Positions 1 to 8,976 of a DNA stretch of 64,000 nt are shown piece by piece. The notes beneath the pieces are model-generated. The model ran no database searches. It was not told the DNA's origin and saw only the letters and a program-made list of their open reading frames with translations. Source of the stretch: CAVPDE01 sp963702565 (GTDB lineage Bacteria; Desulfobacterota; DSM-4660; Desulfatiglandales; HGW-15); the NCBI GenBank assembly GCA_963702565.1, contig CAVPDE010000024.1, positions 248,001 through 312,000 of the forward strand, in the 5' to 3' direction. The translations under genes and the position numbers were made by a program. Positions within the stretch are counted from its first letter, which is position 1; each line of letters opens with the position of its first letter.

Positions 1-1555
1 CGATGAGATCAGGCCATATCATGCTCATCTCCCTGTCCGTCTCCGCAAAATAGGTGTGATAGAGCTCGCCGGGAAGGCAGATGTCCTTCACGCCCTCCTT
101 CATATCGCGCCGGTCCAGGACCCACCAGGGGCACTCTTCCTTCTTTGTCTGCGGGTTCCACGCCCTGTGCTTGAGGAGCAAGTTTCTGGCCTCAGGCACG
201 GTCTCTTTCCTCTCTCGCCAGTAAATCACGCCATAGCTGCTCACGCTAAAGGCATAGACATTGTCGTCATGCACCAGGCCCGCTTTCTCGAGGATGCTCA
301 TGACATCGGTCGTCGAGAAGTCCGCAGTGTAGAGATGGTTCACGGCGGAATGGTCGCTCAGGAGAATGATGGTGGCATTTTGCAGGATCCCCTGTCTCTC
401 GAAGCCTTTCATCAGCCTGCCGAACTGGATGTCCACATCGCGAATCGCGTCGAGGGTCGCCTCCCTGAAAAGCAGCGGGTTGCGGCCGCTCACCAGGGCG
501 TACTCGGGCTTGATTTCACACCCTTTCGCCAGGTCCACCGGCTCCTGGGATGCCACGAACTCCGAAGGATCCCACCCGCTCCCGATGCAGTGGCATGCGT
601 CGTCCGTCTGTGCCATGAGGATGTAGGCCATGTCCGGGTCCTGTCGCCTGAAGATCTCCAGGGTGGAGTCCACGATCCAGCGATCATGGGGAAAGTACTC
701 CGGGTATTTCACCATCTGCTGCGTGAGCCTGCCGCCCTGCCCTGCCCAGAGGCGGGACATGACCGTGCTCGGGCTGAAGTGACGCAGGGCATCGCGCCAG
801 CGCAATTCCTTCCAGCCGAAAAAACCCGCGCTTCCTGATTCCGGATCGCACGCGGCATCCGTGTCTGTCATTGGGTCTGCGAAGCTTTCTTTGTGCGGAG
901 CCTGCAGATACGGGGGGAATTGCGTTCCAGTCACCAGGATGTCGATGCCGGATTGGGGCTCGGGCTGGCGGAACATCTCGCCCATCCAACCCTTACCCGT
1001 GATGAAAAGAGTCTTTGATCCGGGCCAGCGCCGCTTCCAAGCGTGGAAGAGCGTGTCCACGGGGCGGCCCTGGTCGTCCCTTGCCAAGGAGAGGTGGGAA
1101 TGCCTGATGACGGCTTTCCCTTTTTCGTCCCAGCTTACAGGCTGGGCATAGACGCCGATGATTCCGTTCTGTGCCGTGTTGGTGCCTGCGAGCGCGTTCA
1201 GGTGATTCATGTCCGTGGCAGCCGGCAGATACGCTTTTGCCTCCGGATACCACACGGCCCTACTAAGGAAGGCGCGAAGGGAGGGCATGAACCAGTCGCC
1301 CTCTTTGCCCCCGAGCTCACCCTTTGAATTCAGCTCAAGGTATTTGGGGTGGAGCGCGTCTATGGCAATGTAGATGAGCCGCCTGGGAGCCCTGTCATGG
1401 ATCGGCGTCTTCCCTGCCGCGGCAGAAGCGATGCCGAACCAGCGAGGCACCTTTGCCGACACTAGCGCCGTGCCCAGGAGCGCACCGCAGGTTTGCAGAA
1501 AAGATCTTCTGTTAAAGCGTTTCAATTGGGTTTTCACGCTTTCGGGCTTGTCCAT
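1..1555 (-). CDS. type I phosphodiesterase / alkaline-phosphatase-superfamily protein (partial)
   Basis: Open reading frame that starts at an ATG at 1555 and stays open to base 1, so about 518 residues are visible and the C-terminus lies outside the window. The N-terminus has a twin-arginine leader (RRSFL near residue 16) followed by a hydrophobic stretch, implying Tat export. Early residues RLIYIAIDALHPKYL resemble the metal-binding and nucleophile region of type I phosphodiesterases/nucleotide pyrophosphatases, and a later IILLSDHSAVN carries the family's D-H metal ligand pair. It overlaps the end of the upstream DUF362 gene by 22 bases, so the two are probably co-transcribed and both act outside the cytoplasm. 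The substrate cannot be told. No frameshift was seen when the frame was read through. Confidence 0.8.
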   Translation of the reverse strand, partial: MDKPESVKTQLKRFNRRSFLQTCGALLGTALVSAKVPRWFGIASAAAGKTPIHDRAPRRLIYIAIDALHPKYLELNSKGELGGKEGDWFMPSLRAFLSRAVWYPEAKAYLPAATDMNHLNALAGTNTAQNGIIGVYAQPVSWDEKGKAVIRHSHLSLARDDQGRPVDTLFHAWKRRWPGSKTLFITGKGWMGEMFRQPEPQSGIDILVTGTQFPPYLQAPHKESFADPMTDTDAACDPESGSAGFFGWKELRWRDALRHFSPSTVMSRLWAGQGGRLTQQMVKYPEYFPHDRWIVDSTLEIFRRQDPDMAYILMAQTDDACHCIGSGWDPSEFVASQEPVDLAKGCEIKPEYALVSGRNPLLFREATLDAIRDVDIQFGRLMKGFERQGILQNATIILLSDHSAVNHLYTADFSTTDVMSILEKAGLVHDDNVYAFSVSSYGVIYWRERKETVPEARNLLLKHRAWNPQTKKEECPWWVLDRRDMKEGVKDICLPGELYHTYFAETDREMSMIWPDLI

Positions 1556-2739
1556 TCAGCCAGCCTCTTCTTCAGCGCCTCGGGCACAACAGCATTGGCC
1601 GCATCGAGGATCACGCTAGGCATGCCCCCGAACACCTGGTAGGCGCGATTCAGCACCCGGTCATCCCAGATCGTGTTGATGTCGTTACGGTTCAGTCTCT
1701 CCGAGCCGATAGCCTGGCCCAAGCCACCGAGCTTGCTCACCACCCAGTGATTGGCGGCACTGACCATCCACTGTCTGCCATAAGGGTCTTTGAATCCTTC
1801 CTTCTCTGACGAAGGGACACCGACCCTGTTTTCCAAGAGCCACGCCAGGGACACCATGTCGTGGGCCACCACCGAGTCCGATGCCATGACCAGGCCGATC
1901 TCGGGCTGGAACACGAAACCTTTGTCCGGACCGAAGGTGGTGAGGATCTTGTCTGCCGCGGAAAGCACGAGACGCTGTTTCTTGAGAAGGGTATTGACCG
2001 TGTTTCCTTCAGCCGTCTTCTCCTGGAATGTGGTGGCGTCCCGGTGGTATTCCAGTCGCGTGTCCGTGCGCCAGTAGCCCACGGCAGCCTTCAGGCCAAG
2101 GGTGCTGCCTGCAAGCACGTGCCTGGAGCAGCGGGGCATGAGAACAATGTGATCGACCTCCTTGAGAATGCTCGGCATCATGAGACCGTGTTTCCAGTGG
2201 GCGCCGGCGGCAGGGAAGTCTTCATAAAAAGCGGCCCACCCGGCTTCCTCGAAGAAGTGGAGCTCAGCACCGGCTGCAGTTGCAGCTCGTGCCATTCCAG
2301 ATGCCTCCATGAGGCTCCGCGAACTGCCTGAAAGGCCTTGCTGCGAGAGCTTCACGTGCTCTATGCCGCACATGTCTCCCACGATGACTCGCCGGGCTCC
2401 CCTGTCCTTGAGCATTTCCACAACCGCTCCTATGGCCTCCGGACTCGTGGTGGCCGGATAGGGGTTGCCCGAGTTGAGGGCGGGCTTGATGAACACGGTA
2501 TCGCCCCTAGACAGCCACGAGAAGTCCGTGGCTGATTCCGCTGCGGCGCGAACCGCAGATCTCACCGCCTGAGGGGTGGCGTCTCGTCCTACGCCTGCCA
2601 AAAAAACCCGGCTCGGCATCCCTCGTCCAGGCAGCCTGGCACCGGGAAGAGGCTGAGAAAAGGCCACCTTCTCTTTACGCCAACAGAATGCCACGGCAGC
2701 GGCCTGCGCCAACACCTTTAGAAATGTTCTTCGCTCCAT
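1534..2739 (-). CDS. DUF362 domain protein with Tat signal
   Basis: 401 residues. The N-terminus MERRTFLKVLAQAAAVAF is a twin-arginine leader (RRTFLK), so a folded, possibly cofactor-bearing protein is exported. The central part matches the DUF362 family as I know it: VFIKPALNSGNPYP, VGDMCGIEH, and a cluster MPRCSRHVLAGSTLGLKAAVGYW. No ferredoxin-type four-cysteine cluster is present, unlike some DUF362 proteins fused to 4Fe-4S domains. The gene is first in a two-gene minus-strand unit and overlaps the downstream phosphodiesterase start. The biochemical role of DUF362 is not known; redox or cofactor handling is often assumed. Confidence 0.8.
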   Translation of the reverse strand: MERRTFLKVLAQAAAVAFCWRKEKVAFSQPLPGARLPGRGMPSRVFLAGVGRDATPQAVRSAVRAAAESATDFSWLSRGDTVFIKPALNSGNPYPATTSPEAIGAVVEMLKDRGARRVIVGDMCGIEHVKLSQQGLSGSSRSLMEASGMARAATAAGAELHFFEEAGWAAFYEDFPAAGAHWKHGLMMPSILKEVDHIVLMPRCSRHVLAGSTLGLKAAVGYWRTDTRLEYHRDATTFQEKTAEGNTVNTLLKKQRLVLSAADKILTTFGPDKGFVFQPEIGLVMASDSVVAHDMVSLAWLLENRVGVPSSEKEGFKDPYGRQWMVSAANHWVVSKLGGLGQAIGSERLNRNDINTIWDDRVLNRAYQVFGGMPSVILDAANAVVPEALKKRLAEWTSPKA

Positions 2740-2933
2740 GGAGTCTCCCCCTTAAAGAAAGGGAGTCTATTATCTTGACGGGTTCCAGTGCAAATCAAAA
2801 ATGACAGGCGCAGGACTTTTGGATGATTAACTTTGCACGTAAATTTCCCTGTTGGCGGATTTGATCAAAGCCGCTAGAATCTCTAGGATCCATGGCAGAG
2901 CTACCGGCAGAATGCCGGAGAAGGCCCTGCTCG

Positions 2934-3116
2934 CAGGCTGCTCAAGAACGTTCAGATACAAGGCGCACGAAGTTCCGAGGAGTGAGTCGTACAGTCCAGT
3001 ACGTCGCAACGACGAGGGACGAGGCTTGCCAGCCTCTGGCTGGACAACGCCGCCCTTCGACGTTGCTCAGGGCCATGAGCCTGTCGAATGGTAGATGAGC
3101 GTTCTTCAGCAACCTG
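2934..3116. repeat. MITE-like repeat D, copy 1, with a nested second repeat
   Basis: The ends are imperfect inverted repeats (CAGGCTGCTCAAGAACGTT at the left, AACGCTCATCTACC-side arm with CTTCAGCAACCTG at the right). The body shares a long block with 17215-17345, including TACAAGGCGC, GAAGT-CCGAGGAGTGAG and CAACGACGAG. Relative to copy 2 it has an insertion, and inside that insertion 3053-3091 is itself a small palindromic element (CCCTTCGACGTTGCTCAGGG ... CTGTCGAATGG) resembling the repeat at 23772-23860. The element ends 27 bases before the cysE start codon. Confidence 0.75.
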
Positions 3117-3142
3117 CAAGGAACAGCACCAAGGGGGTGGAT

Positions 3143-4117
3143 ATGGAAGACTTAGCAAGAGTGGATCAGTGCAAAGCAGAGGTGGTTGCCTCAGAGCACC
3201 GGCGGGAAGAGATCCCAGGCATCGTGGACGAGCTCGTGCTGAGCTGCAGAACCGGAGAATGCTTTGATCACATCAGCCCGGAGCCCATACCCTCTCGGGA
3301 GGCCACCATAGGCGTCATTGAAAAAGCAAGGCGCATCCTGTACCCGGGATACTTCATCCGCTCCCGGGTGGACAGCATCAACCTCAGCTACTATTTCGGG
3401 CAAGAGGCAACCGCTCTCTTCGAAGCACTCACCGAACAGATCACCCTTTCTATCCGGCACGAGTGCCTCCGCCACAGCCAGCCCTGCACCCACTGCGAGG
3501 AGAGAGGGAAGGACGCAGCCATTGTCTTCATGCACCAGCTCCCACGATTGCGGACCATGCTCGCCAAGGATGTGCGTGCAGCCTACCAGGGGGATCCTGC
3601 GGCCAAGGGCTTCGACGAGATCATCTTCAGCTACCCGGGGCTTTTTGCCATTACCGTCTACCGCATCGCCCACCAGCTCCACGAGCAGGGCATTCCCCTG
3701 ATTTCGAGGATCATGACCGAGTTTGCCCACAGCATGACAGGGATCGACATCCATCCCGGAGCTCACATCGGAGAGAGCTTCTTCATTGACCACGGAACCG
3801 GTGTGGTCATCGGCGAGACCTGCGAGATCGGGAACCGGGTGCGACTCTACCAAGGGGTGACTCTCGGCGCCCTGTCCGTGCAGAGAGAAGAGGTGGAAAG
3901 CCTCAGGAACAGGAAACGACACCCCACCATCGAAGACGACGTCATTATCTACTCAGGGGCAACCATCCTGGGTGGAAACACGGTCATCGGCGCTCGCTCC
4001 GTGATCGGCGGGAATGTGTGGCTCACCGAGTCCGTGCCTCCGGACACCCAGGTGTATCTGAAAAAACCCGAGCTCGTATTCAAAGAAAAAACGAGCGCAA
4101 GAAGAAAACGGGCATGA
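3143..4117 (+). CDS. cysE: serine O-acetyltransferase
   Basis: 324 residues from the ATG at 3143. Converts L-serine plus acetyl-CoA to O-acetylserine, the first step of cysteine synthesis, in the cytoplasm. The N-terminal helical half (EpsC/long SAT type) is followed by a left-handed beta-helix with hexapeptide repeats and the active-site region DIHPGAHIGESFFIDHGTG. An in-frame ATG 48 bases upstream lies inside repeat D and has no ribosome-binding site; 3143 is preceded by AAGGGGG at 3131-3137, so it is preferred. The cysK gene follows after 10 bases, so the two form a cysteine operon. Confidence 0.93.
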   Translation: MEDLARVDQCKAEVVASEHRREEIPGIVDELVLSCRTGECFDHISPEPIPSREATIGVIEKARRILYPGYFIRSRVDSINLSYYFGQEATALFEALTEQITLSIRHECLRHSQPCTHCEERGKDAAIVFMHQLPRLRTMLAKDVRAAYQGDPAAKGFDEIIFSYPGLFAITVYRIAHQLHEQGIPLISRIMTEFAHSMTGIDIHPGAHIGESFFIDHGTGVVIGETCEIGNRVRLYQGVTLGALSVQREEVESLRNRKRHPTIEDDVIIYSGATILGGNTVIGARSVIGGNVWLTESVPPDTQVYLKKPELVFKEKTSARRKRA

Positions 4118-4127
4118 GGAGAGAAAA

Positions 4128-5054
4128 ATGAACAGAGTATTTTCCGATGTAACGCGCACTATAGGAGGGACGCCTCTCGTGAGGTTGGACCGGATGGCCG
4201 GGGGACTGCCGGCCATTGTGCTGGCCAAGCTGGAATTCAGGAATCCTGTGGGAAGCGTCAAGGACCGCATTGGATTGGCCATGATCGAGGCCGCAGAGAG
4301 GCAGGGGCTGATTCAGGGCGACACGCTGATCGTGGAACCCACGAGCGGGAACACGGGCATTAGCCTGGCCTTTGTCTCCGCAGCTAGGAAATACCGTCTC
4401 ACCCTGACCATGCCGGAAACCATGAGTGTGGAAAGGAGAAAGCTCCTCAAGCACCTCGGGGCAGAACTGGTCCTCACTCCCGGAACGGAAGGGATGAAGG
4501 GCGCCATAAAAAGGGCTCAGGAAATCCTTGCGGAAAACCCCAAGGCCTACATGCCCAATCAGTTCGGCAACCCGGCCAATCCCGAGATCCACCGCAAAAC
4601 AACAGCGGAAGAGATCTGGCAGGACACCGCCGGAGAAGCGGACATGCTGGTGGCCGGCGTGGGTACCGGAGGGACCATCACCGGAGTGTCGGAGGTGATG
4701 AAGCGCCGCAATCTCTCCTTTAAGACAGTGGCTGTTGAGCCCGCGGCATCCCCTGTCCTTTCAGGAGGCAAACCAGGCCCCCACAAGATCCAGGGGATTG
4801 GGGCAGGCTTTGTCCCTGAAGTGCTCAACAGAAGCATCATTGACGAGATCGTCACGATCACCAATGACGAGGCGTTTGAGACGGCCAGGGACCTGGCCAA
4901 GGTGGAAGGCATCCTGGCCGGGATCTCGTCAGGCGCAGCGGTTGCAGCGGCTTTGAAAGTTGCCCGTCGCTCTGAAAACAAGGACAAAAAGATCGTAGTC
5001 ATCCTGGCCAGCACAGGAGAGAGGTATCTCAGCACGGAATTGTTTAAAGATTAG
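4128..5054 (+). CDS. cysK: cysteine synthase A (O-acetylserine sulfhydrylase)
   Basis: 308 residues, the normal length for the family. A PLP enzyme that makes cysteine from O-acetylserine and sulfide. The PLP lysine is in NPVGSVKDRIGL, the substrate-binding loop is PTSGNTGISLAF, and the phosphate-binding glycine loop is GVGTGGTITGV; the C-terminal ISSGAAVAAAL is also typical. A ribosome-binding site AGGAGAG precedes the ATG. It sits 10 bases after cysE, its physiological partner in the cysteine synthase complex. The octamer repeat array starts about 40 bases after the stop codon. Confidence 0.95.
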   Translation: MNRVFSDVTRTIGGTPLVRLDRMAGGLPAIVLAKLEFRNPVGSVKDRIGLAMIEAAERQGLIQGDTLIVEPTSGNTGISLAFVSAARKYRLTLTMPETMSVERRKLLKHLGAELVLTPGTEGMKGAIKRAQEILAENPKAYMPNQFGNPANPEIHRKTTAEEIWQDTAGEADMLVAGVGTGGTITGVSEVMKRRNLSFKTVAVEPAASPVLSGGKPGPHKIQGIGAGFVPEVLNRSIIDEIVTITNDEAFETARDLAKVEGILAGISSGAAVAAALKVARRSENKDKKIVVILASTGERYLSTELFKD

Positions 5055-5093
5055 AAGGGGAGAAGACAGTAGACAGGAGACAGCATCAAAAGA

Positions 5094-5172
5094 ATGGAGT
5101 GTTGGAGTAATGAAGTGATGGAGTATTGGGTTTAAACCATTGCTCCAGTACTCCACTGCTCCAGTACTCCAA
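5094..5172. repeat. inverted octamer array (family A, TGGAGTNN)
   Basis: The left arm is four tandem 8-base units of the form TGGAGTNN (some degenerate) and the right arm carries the complementary units NNACTCCA, with about 20 bases between. The whole can fold as a long hairpin between cysK and the DUF1214 gene. The same unit recurs at 45627-45804 and, as a single arm, at 27317-27347. Confidence 0.8.
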
Positions 5173-5193
5173 GGTCTTAAGCTCAGGACTGGG

Positions 5194-5775
5194 ATGAAAG
5201 TCAAACATCTATTTGAGGTTCTCGGGGTTGTCCTGGTCGCACTGGTGATCGGCGTGGGTTCAGCCGTGTGGGTCGTCGAATCCCTTTCCAAGGTTCAAAC
5301 GATCAAGGATGGAGCTTGGACCACCCACCCTTTAATCGGCAGCGTCCAAGCAAACATGTACCTCCGCGCCACCATCGCTCGAATAGCCCTGTTTGCGCTC
5401 AGCAGGACCGAGGCGATCTACTACAACGCCTTCACCGACGAGGAAGGCGAGCCTCTGCGTCCGGAGTGCGACTACATCATCGAGGGCGGTGATCTCCCTG
5501 CCCGGTGGTGGAGCATCACGGCCTATGACAAGGATCATTTTCTGATCCCCAACGCATTGAACCGTTATTCCTACAACATGAAGAACCTCCGGCGGGATGA
5601 GCAGGGCCGCTTCAAGATTTATCTATCCCAAACTCCAAAAGACCTGAACTGGCTGCCCTCAGCCACGGAAGGGACCATGTCCCTCACCCTCAGGGCTTAC
5701 AACCCGGCACCGGCGCTGCGCGAGAACACAAGGAATGCGTCATTGCCGAAAATTACGAAGGTGGACTGCAGATGA
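5194..5775 (+). CDS. DUF1214 domain protein, membrane-anchored
   Basis: 193 residues from the ATG at 5194. A longer frame starting at 5140 lies within the octamer repeat array and is rejected. Residues 6-28 form a hydrophobic N-terminal anchor. The remainder matches DUF1214: a WWSITAYD segment, then NRYSYNMKNL and the C-terminal NWLPSATEGTMSLTLRAY. It overlaps the downstream DUF1254 gene by ATGA. DUF1214 is commonly found C-terminal to DUF1254 in one polypeptide or as a separate neighbouring gene, as here. Function unknown. Confidence 0.8.
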   Translation: MKVKHLFEVLGVVLVALVIGVGSAVWVVESLSKVQTIKDGAWTTHPLIGSVQANMYLRATIARIALFALSRTEAIYYNAFTDEEGEPLRPECDYIIEGGDLPARWWSITAYDKDHFLIPNALNRYSYNMKNLRRDEQGRFKIYLSQTPKDLNWLPSATEGTMSLTLRAYNPAPALRENTRNASLPKITKVDCR

Positions 5776-6308
5776 GGAAATGGTTGTTCAGGATACTGGC
5801 GACCCTGGCCCTGGCCGCTGCCTTTCACGTCCTCATGGTTATGGCTTTCCCGAGAGCTATTATGGTCGCCCTTAGCTGGAAGGGCAAAGACCTGGGCCAG
5901 AGCTCGAACGTGCTCTACCACCAACCCAGGGTGACGGCTGATTCGAGAGTGGTTGTCAGGCCCAGTCCTGATTTGCTTTACTCGGTGTGCGCCTACGATG
6001 TGTCCAAGACACCTCTCCGCTTCAGCGCTTCAGTGCCGGACACTTACTGGTCCCTCTCCTTTTTTGCGTCGAAAACGGACAACTTCTTTGCGATCAATGA
6101 CCAGGAGGTCAAGGCAAACCAAGCGGACATTCTCCTTGTCGGGCCCGGCATGTCCTACAAAAACCCCGGAAACGCTCAGGTGGTCATGTCACCAAGCAAC
6201 AGGGGCGTGGCTCTCATCCGCATCCTCATCACAGATGAAAACAGGATAGAAGAACTTACAGAGATTCAGAGGCAGGCCTCCTGCAGTCCTGCCGACCAGG
6301 GGCTTTGA
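5772..6308 (+). CDS. DUF1254-type protein
   Basis: 178 residues with an N-terminal hydrophobic segment (residues 5-27). Contains the motif cluster DLLYSVCAYDVSKTPLRF, then PDTYWSLSFFASKTDNF, consistent with the DUF1254 family. Start and stop overlap by 4 bases with the DUF1214 gene, so they are translationally coupled, and the SDR gene follows 2 bases after the stop. Together the three genes look like one transcript. Likely faces the periplasm by its anchor, but no activity can be assigned from sequence. Confidence 0.7.
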   Translation: MRKWLFRILATLALAAAFHVLMVMAFPRAIMVALSWKGKDLGQSSNVLYHQPRVTADSRVVVRPSPDLLYSVCAYDVSKTPLRFSASVPDTYWSLSFFASKTDNFFAINDQEVKANQADILLVGPGMSYKNPGNAQVVMSPSNRGVALIRILITDENRIEELTEIQRQASCSPADQGL

Positions 6309-6310
6309 TC

Positions 6311-7273
6311 ATGAAAGTGGCTCTCACCGGCGTCTCCGGCTACCTAGGTCAGCTTATCCTCCCTCTGCTGGGCAAGCACCGGAGTGTCGACTCGATTCTC
6401 GGCCTGGACATCGCCCCCTGCCCTTTTCATTCCCCGAAATGCCGTTTTCAGCTTGCGGACATGCGCACCGCCGATTTCAACACGCTGCTCAAGGGTGTGG
6501 ACGTGCTCTATCACCTTGCCTTTGTCGTCGAGCCCCCAAAAGGAATGACCATAGAGACCATCGATGAAATCAACATCCAAGGAAGCAAAAAGGTGCTCCA
6601 GGGGGCGGTTGCAGCGGGTGTTTCCAAAATCATCGTGGCGAGTTCCATTGCCGCTTATGGGGCTCACCCGGACAACCCCGAGGTCCTGACGGAGGAATCC
6701 CCTCTGCGGCCCAACACCGACTGGTACTACTCGCGAGCCAAGGGAGAAATTGAAACATTTCTGGATGATCTGCAGGGGCAGCACCCGGAGATCAGCATCA
6801 TCCGATTTCGTCCGTCCGCTTTTCTAGGCCCGAGCATCAGGAACCCTATGGGCAAACAATACCTGTCGCGGTCTCTCATAGGTACTAAGAAGGGCTACAG
6901 GATCGATCACTGCTGGGACCAGGACGTGGCTGAGGCTTTTGTCCTTGCCCTGTCCTACGATCGATCCGGCACCTTCAACCTGGCAGGAGGAAATCCTATC
7001 ACACTGGACGATGCGGCTAGGCTCCTGGAGAAGAAAGTGATCTACCTCAATCAAGGATTGGTTTCGTTTCTTGTCAGGATGGCCATAGCTCTTGGATTCG
7101 CGCCACAGGGGTTAAGGGATTGGGTGGATGTGGCGACGAGAGGCTCTATCCTCGTATCGGCTGACTTGGCAAAAGAGCGATTGGGCTGGAGGCCTCGATT
7201 TGACAGCGCAGGCGCCCTGTGCGAATTTGCTAGACAACGCAAGCTCCTGCAGAGTCGTAAACCTCGTGCCTAG
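6311..7273 (+). CDS. NAD(P)-dependent epimerase/dehydratase family protein (extended SDR)
   Basis: About 320 residues from the ATG at 6311. The Rossmann fold opens with KVALTGVSGYLGQLILPLL (GxxGxxG). SDR active-site elements are visible: VASSIAAYG with the catalytic Ser, and a YYSRAKGEIE segment giving the Y-x-x-x-K pair. The downstream RFRPSAFLGP and FNLAGG stretches are typical of nucleotide-sugar epimerase-like or 3-beta-HSD-like SDRs. The start is 2 bases after the DUF1254 stop. The substrate cannot be decided; proximity to acyl-CoA genes could suggest a hydroxy-lipid or steroid-like substrate, but that is inference. Confidence 0.8.
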   Translation: MKVALTGVSGYLGQLILPLLGKHRSVDSILGLDIAPCPFHSPKCRFQLADMRTADFNTLLKGVDVLYHLAFVVEPPKGMTIETIDEINIQGSKKVLQGAVAAGVSKIIVASSIAAYGAHPDNPEVLTEESPLRPNTDWYYSRAKGEIETFLDDLQGQHPEISIIRFRPSAFLGPSIRNPMGKQYLSRSLIGTKKGYRIDHCWDQDVAEAFVLALSYDRSGTFNLAGGNPITLDDAARLLEKKVIYLNQGLVSFLVRMAIALGFAPQGLRDWVDVATRGSILVSADLAKERLGWRPRFDSAGALCEFARQRKLLQSRKPRA

Positions 7274-7291
7274 AATGCCAATCTGCAGGAG

Positions 7292-7456
7292 CAAAATCCG
7301 AAATCAGAATCTCGAAATCCGAGACAAAAATGAAAATACAATGTTCTAATGACCAAAACAGAAGCCTCCAATGCAACGCTCCCCATCGTTTGGATCATTT
7401 GAATTTTGATCATTGGCTATTGTTTCGTATTTCGGATTTCGTGCTTCGGATTTAGG
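7292..7456. repeat. intergenic repeat family B, copy 1
   Basis: The left arm has units such as AAATCCGAAATC and CTCGAAATCCGA; the right arm has TTTCGTATTTCGGATTTCG and GTGCTTCGGATTT. The arms are mutually inverted and flank a less conserved centre (CCAATGCAAC ... GGATCATTTGAATTTTG). A second copy with the same arms and the same centre layout is at 30706-30855. It fills most of the spacer between the SDR gene and the acyl-CoA dehydrogenase. Confidence 0.75.
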
Positions 7457-7524
7457 AAGGTTCGATTCGCGGAGGGGAGTTTTCTGTCTCCGGCCAAGAT
7501 TGCCGGAAAGGGTCTTTCTACCCA

Positions 7525-8976
7525 ATGACCGATTACCTGGACACTGAAATCTCGAAAAGAACTCTGTGCGAGATGGCGCCGCGCATGAAGATTTTTTCTT
7601 CTCTCATGCCGAAATACGTTCAGGAACTGGAGGTGTGGCAGCAGAAGGCGCGGGAGTATGGCGAACGCTATGCTCGACCCAGGGCGCTCGAGATCGACCG
7701 CAAGTGCAGACAGGATCCGCGCTACTTTGACTGGGACCTGGTCAAACACTCAACGCCCTACGGCTTCCTCTCCATGCTCGTGCCAAAAGGCGTTGGCGGC
7801 GGAGGCCAGATGTCCACGGCCATGGCCATTGTGATGGAAGAACTCTGCGCGGTTTGCCCTGGGATCGCCAATATCTTCGGCGCCCAGGGCCTCGGGATAT
7901 CGGGGATACTTCTGGGCATGGACTTCTACCATTTGGACCGGGCTCTTGCCGATGTTGCGCGGGGCGACAAACGCGGTGACCCTATACTCTTTGCAGCGGC
8001 CATCACAGAACCCGAAGCCGGCTCCGACGAGGAGGATGCAGGCTTCCTCCGAAAAGCGAGACTGGTCACTGAAGCGAAGCCCACACCCGGCGGGTACCTG
8101 TTGAACGGGAGAAAGGTGTTCATCAGCAACGGCTCGGTCGCAAAGTACACCACAGTCATCGCACCCCTTGACAAAACCAGGGCTGTGCAGACCCAGAGCG
8201 CTTTTCTGGTTAGGCAGGGCGATGCCGGATTCTCAGTGGGCAAGGTGGAAGACAAGATGGGCATGAAGGCGTGCCCTGCTGCAGAACTTATTTTCGAGGA
8301 CTGCTTTGTTCCCCGCAGCAACCTGATCGGCAGGGAGGGAGAAGGGGTTCGCTTCACGGACATCGTTCTCGGAGCCTCCCGCGGCCCCGTGGGAGCTATC
8401 GCCACAGGAACGGCCCGCGGCGCCTTTGAGAGAGCCGTCGCTTTCGCCAAAGAGAAGAAAAGCGGCGGCAGGCGGCTCATCGAGCACCAGTGGGTTCAGA
8501 TCAAGCTCGCGGACATGGCGCGAAAGATCCATCTTGCAAGGCAGGCCTACCTGGACAGCTGCATGACCTTCGACTTCCTGGGCGTTCCGAAGCTGATGAA
8601 ACTCCCCTCCTCCAAGCTCCTGCTCGACGTGATCCCCCAATCCTTGCGCCTCACCTCCTTGTTCGAAAAAGCGATCCGCTCGGAACGCGCATCCCAAGCC
8701 GTGATGGAGAAACTGGAAAAGTATGTGGACCCTGAAGACCTGCGCCACATTCAACAGTACTCCTCCATCGCCAAGGTCTCAGGCAGCGACATTGCCGTGG
8801 AGATTGCCTACGAGGCGCTCCAGATCGCAGGGCTCGAATCGTCCCTGCACCGGAACGAACTGGAGAAGATTTACCGCGATGCCAAGCTGACCCAGATCTA
8901 TGAAGGGACAAACCAGCTCAACCGGCACAACATTTTCATCAATACCTTTGTTCGGGAAAAACACGGTGAACACTGA
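7525..8976 (+). CDS. acyl-CoA dehydrogenase
   Basis: 483 residues. FAD enzyme that would introduce a 2,3-double bond into an acyl-CoA. Family features: GVGGGGQ near residue 90, AITEPEAGSDEEDAGF (flavin/substrate loop), GRKVFISNGSVAKY, and the C-terminal IYEGTNQLNRHNI that holds the usual catalytic glutamate of the YEG motif. It has an extended N-terminus of about 40 residues compared with short-chain family members. The next gene, a second family member without the YEG motif, overlaps its end, so the two may form a hetero-oligomer. Confidence 0.9.
   Translation: MTDYLDTEISKRTLCEMAPRMKIFSSLMPKYVQELEVWQQKAREYGERYARPRALEIDRKCRQDPRYFDWDLVKHSTPYGFLSMLVPKGVGGGGQMSTAMAIVMEELCAVCPGIANIFGAQGLGISGILLGMDFYHLDRALADVARGDKRGDPILFAAAITEPEAGSDEEDAGFLRKARLVTEAKPTPGGYLLNGRKVFISNGSVAKYTTVIAPLDKTRAVQTQSAFLVRQGDAGFSVGKVEDKMGMKACPAAELIFEDCFVPRSNLIGREGEGVRFTDIVLGASRGPVGAIATGTARGAFERAVAFAKEKKSGGRRLIEHQWVQIKLADMARKIHLARQAYLDSCMTFDFLGVPKLMKLPSSKLLLDVIPQSLRLTSLFEKAIRSERASQAVMEKLEKYVDPEDLRHIQQYSSIAKVSGSDIAVEIAYEALQIAGLESSLHRNELEKIYRDAKLTQIYEGTNQLNRHNIFINTFVREKHGEH

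Noticed and set aside
56..838. 260-codon plus-strand frame at the left edge
   Set aside because: It is the complement of a much better minus-strand phosphodiesterase frame with Tat leader and metal motifs that runs off the edge.
3095..3142. Upstream ATG extension of cysE
   Set aside because: Lies inside repeat D and has no ribosome-binding site; the ATG at 3143 has AAGGGGG.
5094..5172. CRISPR-like array in the octamer repeats
   Set aside because: Units are 8 bases, degenerate and without spacers; there are no cas genes in the window.
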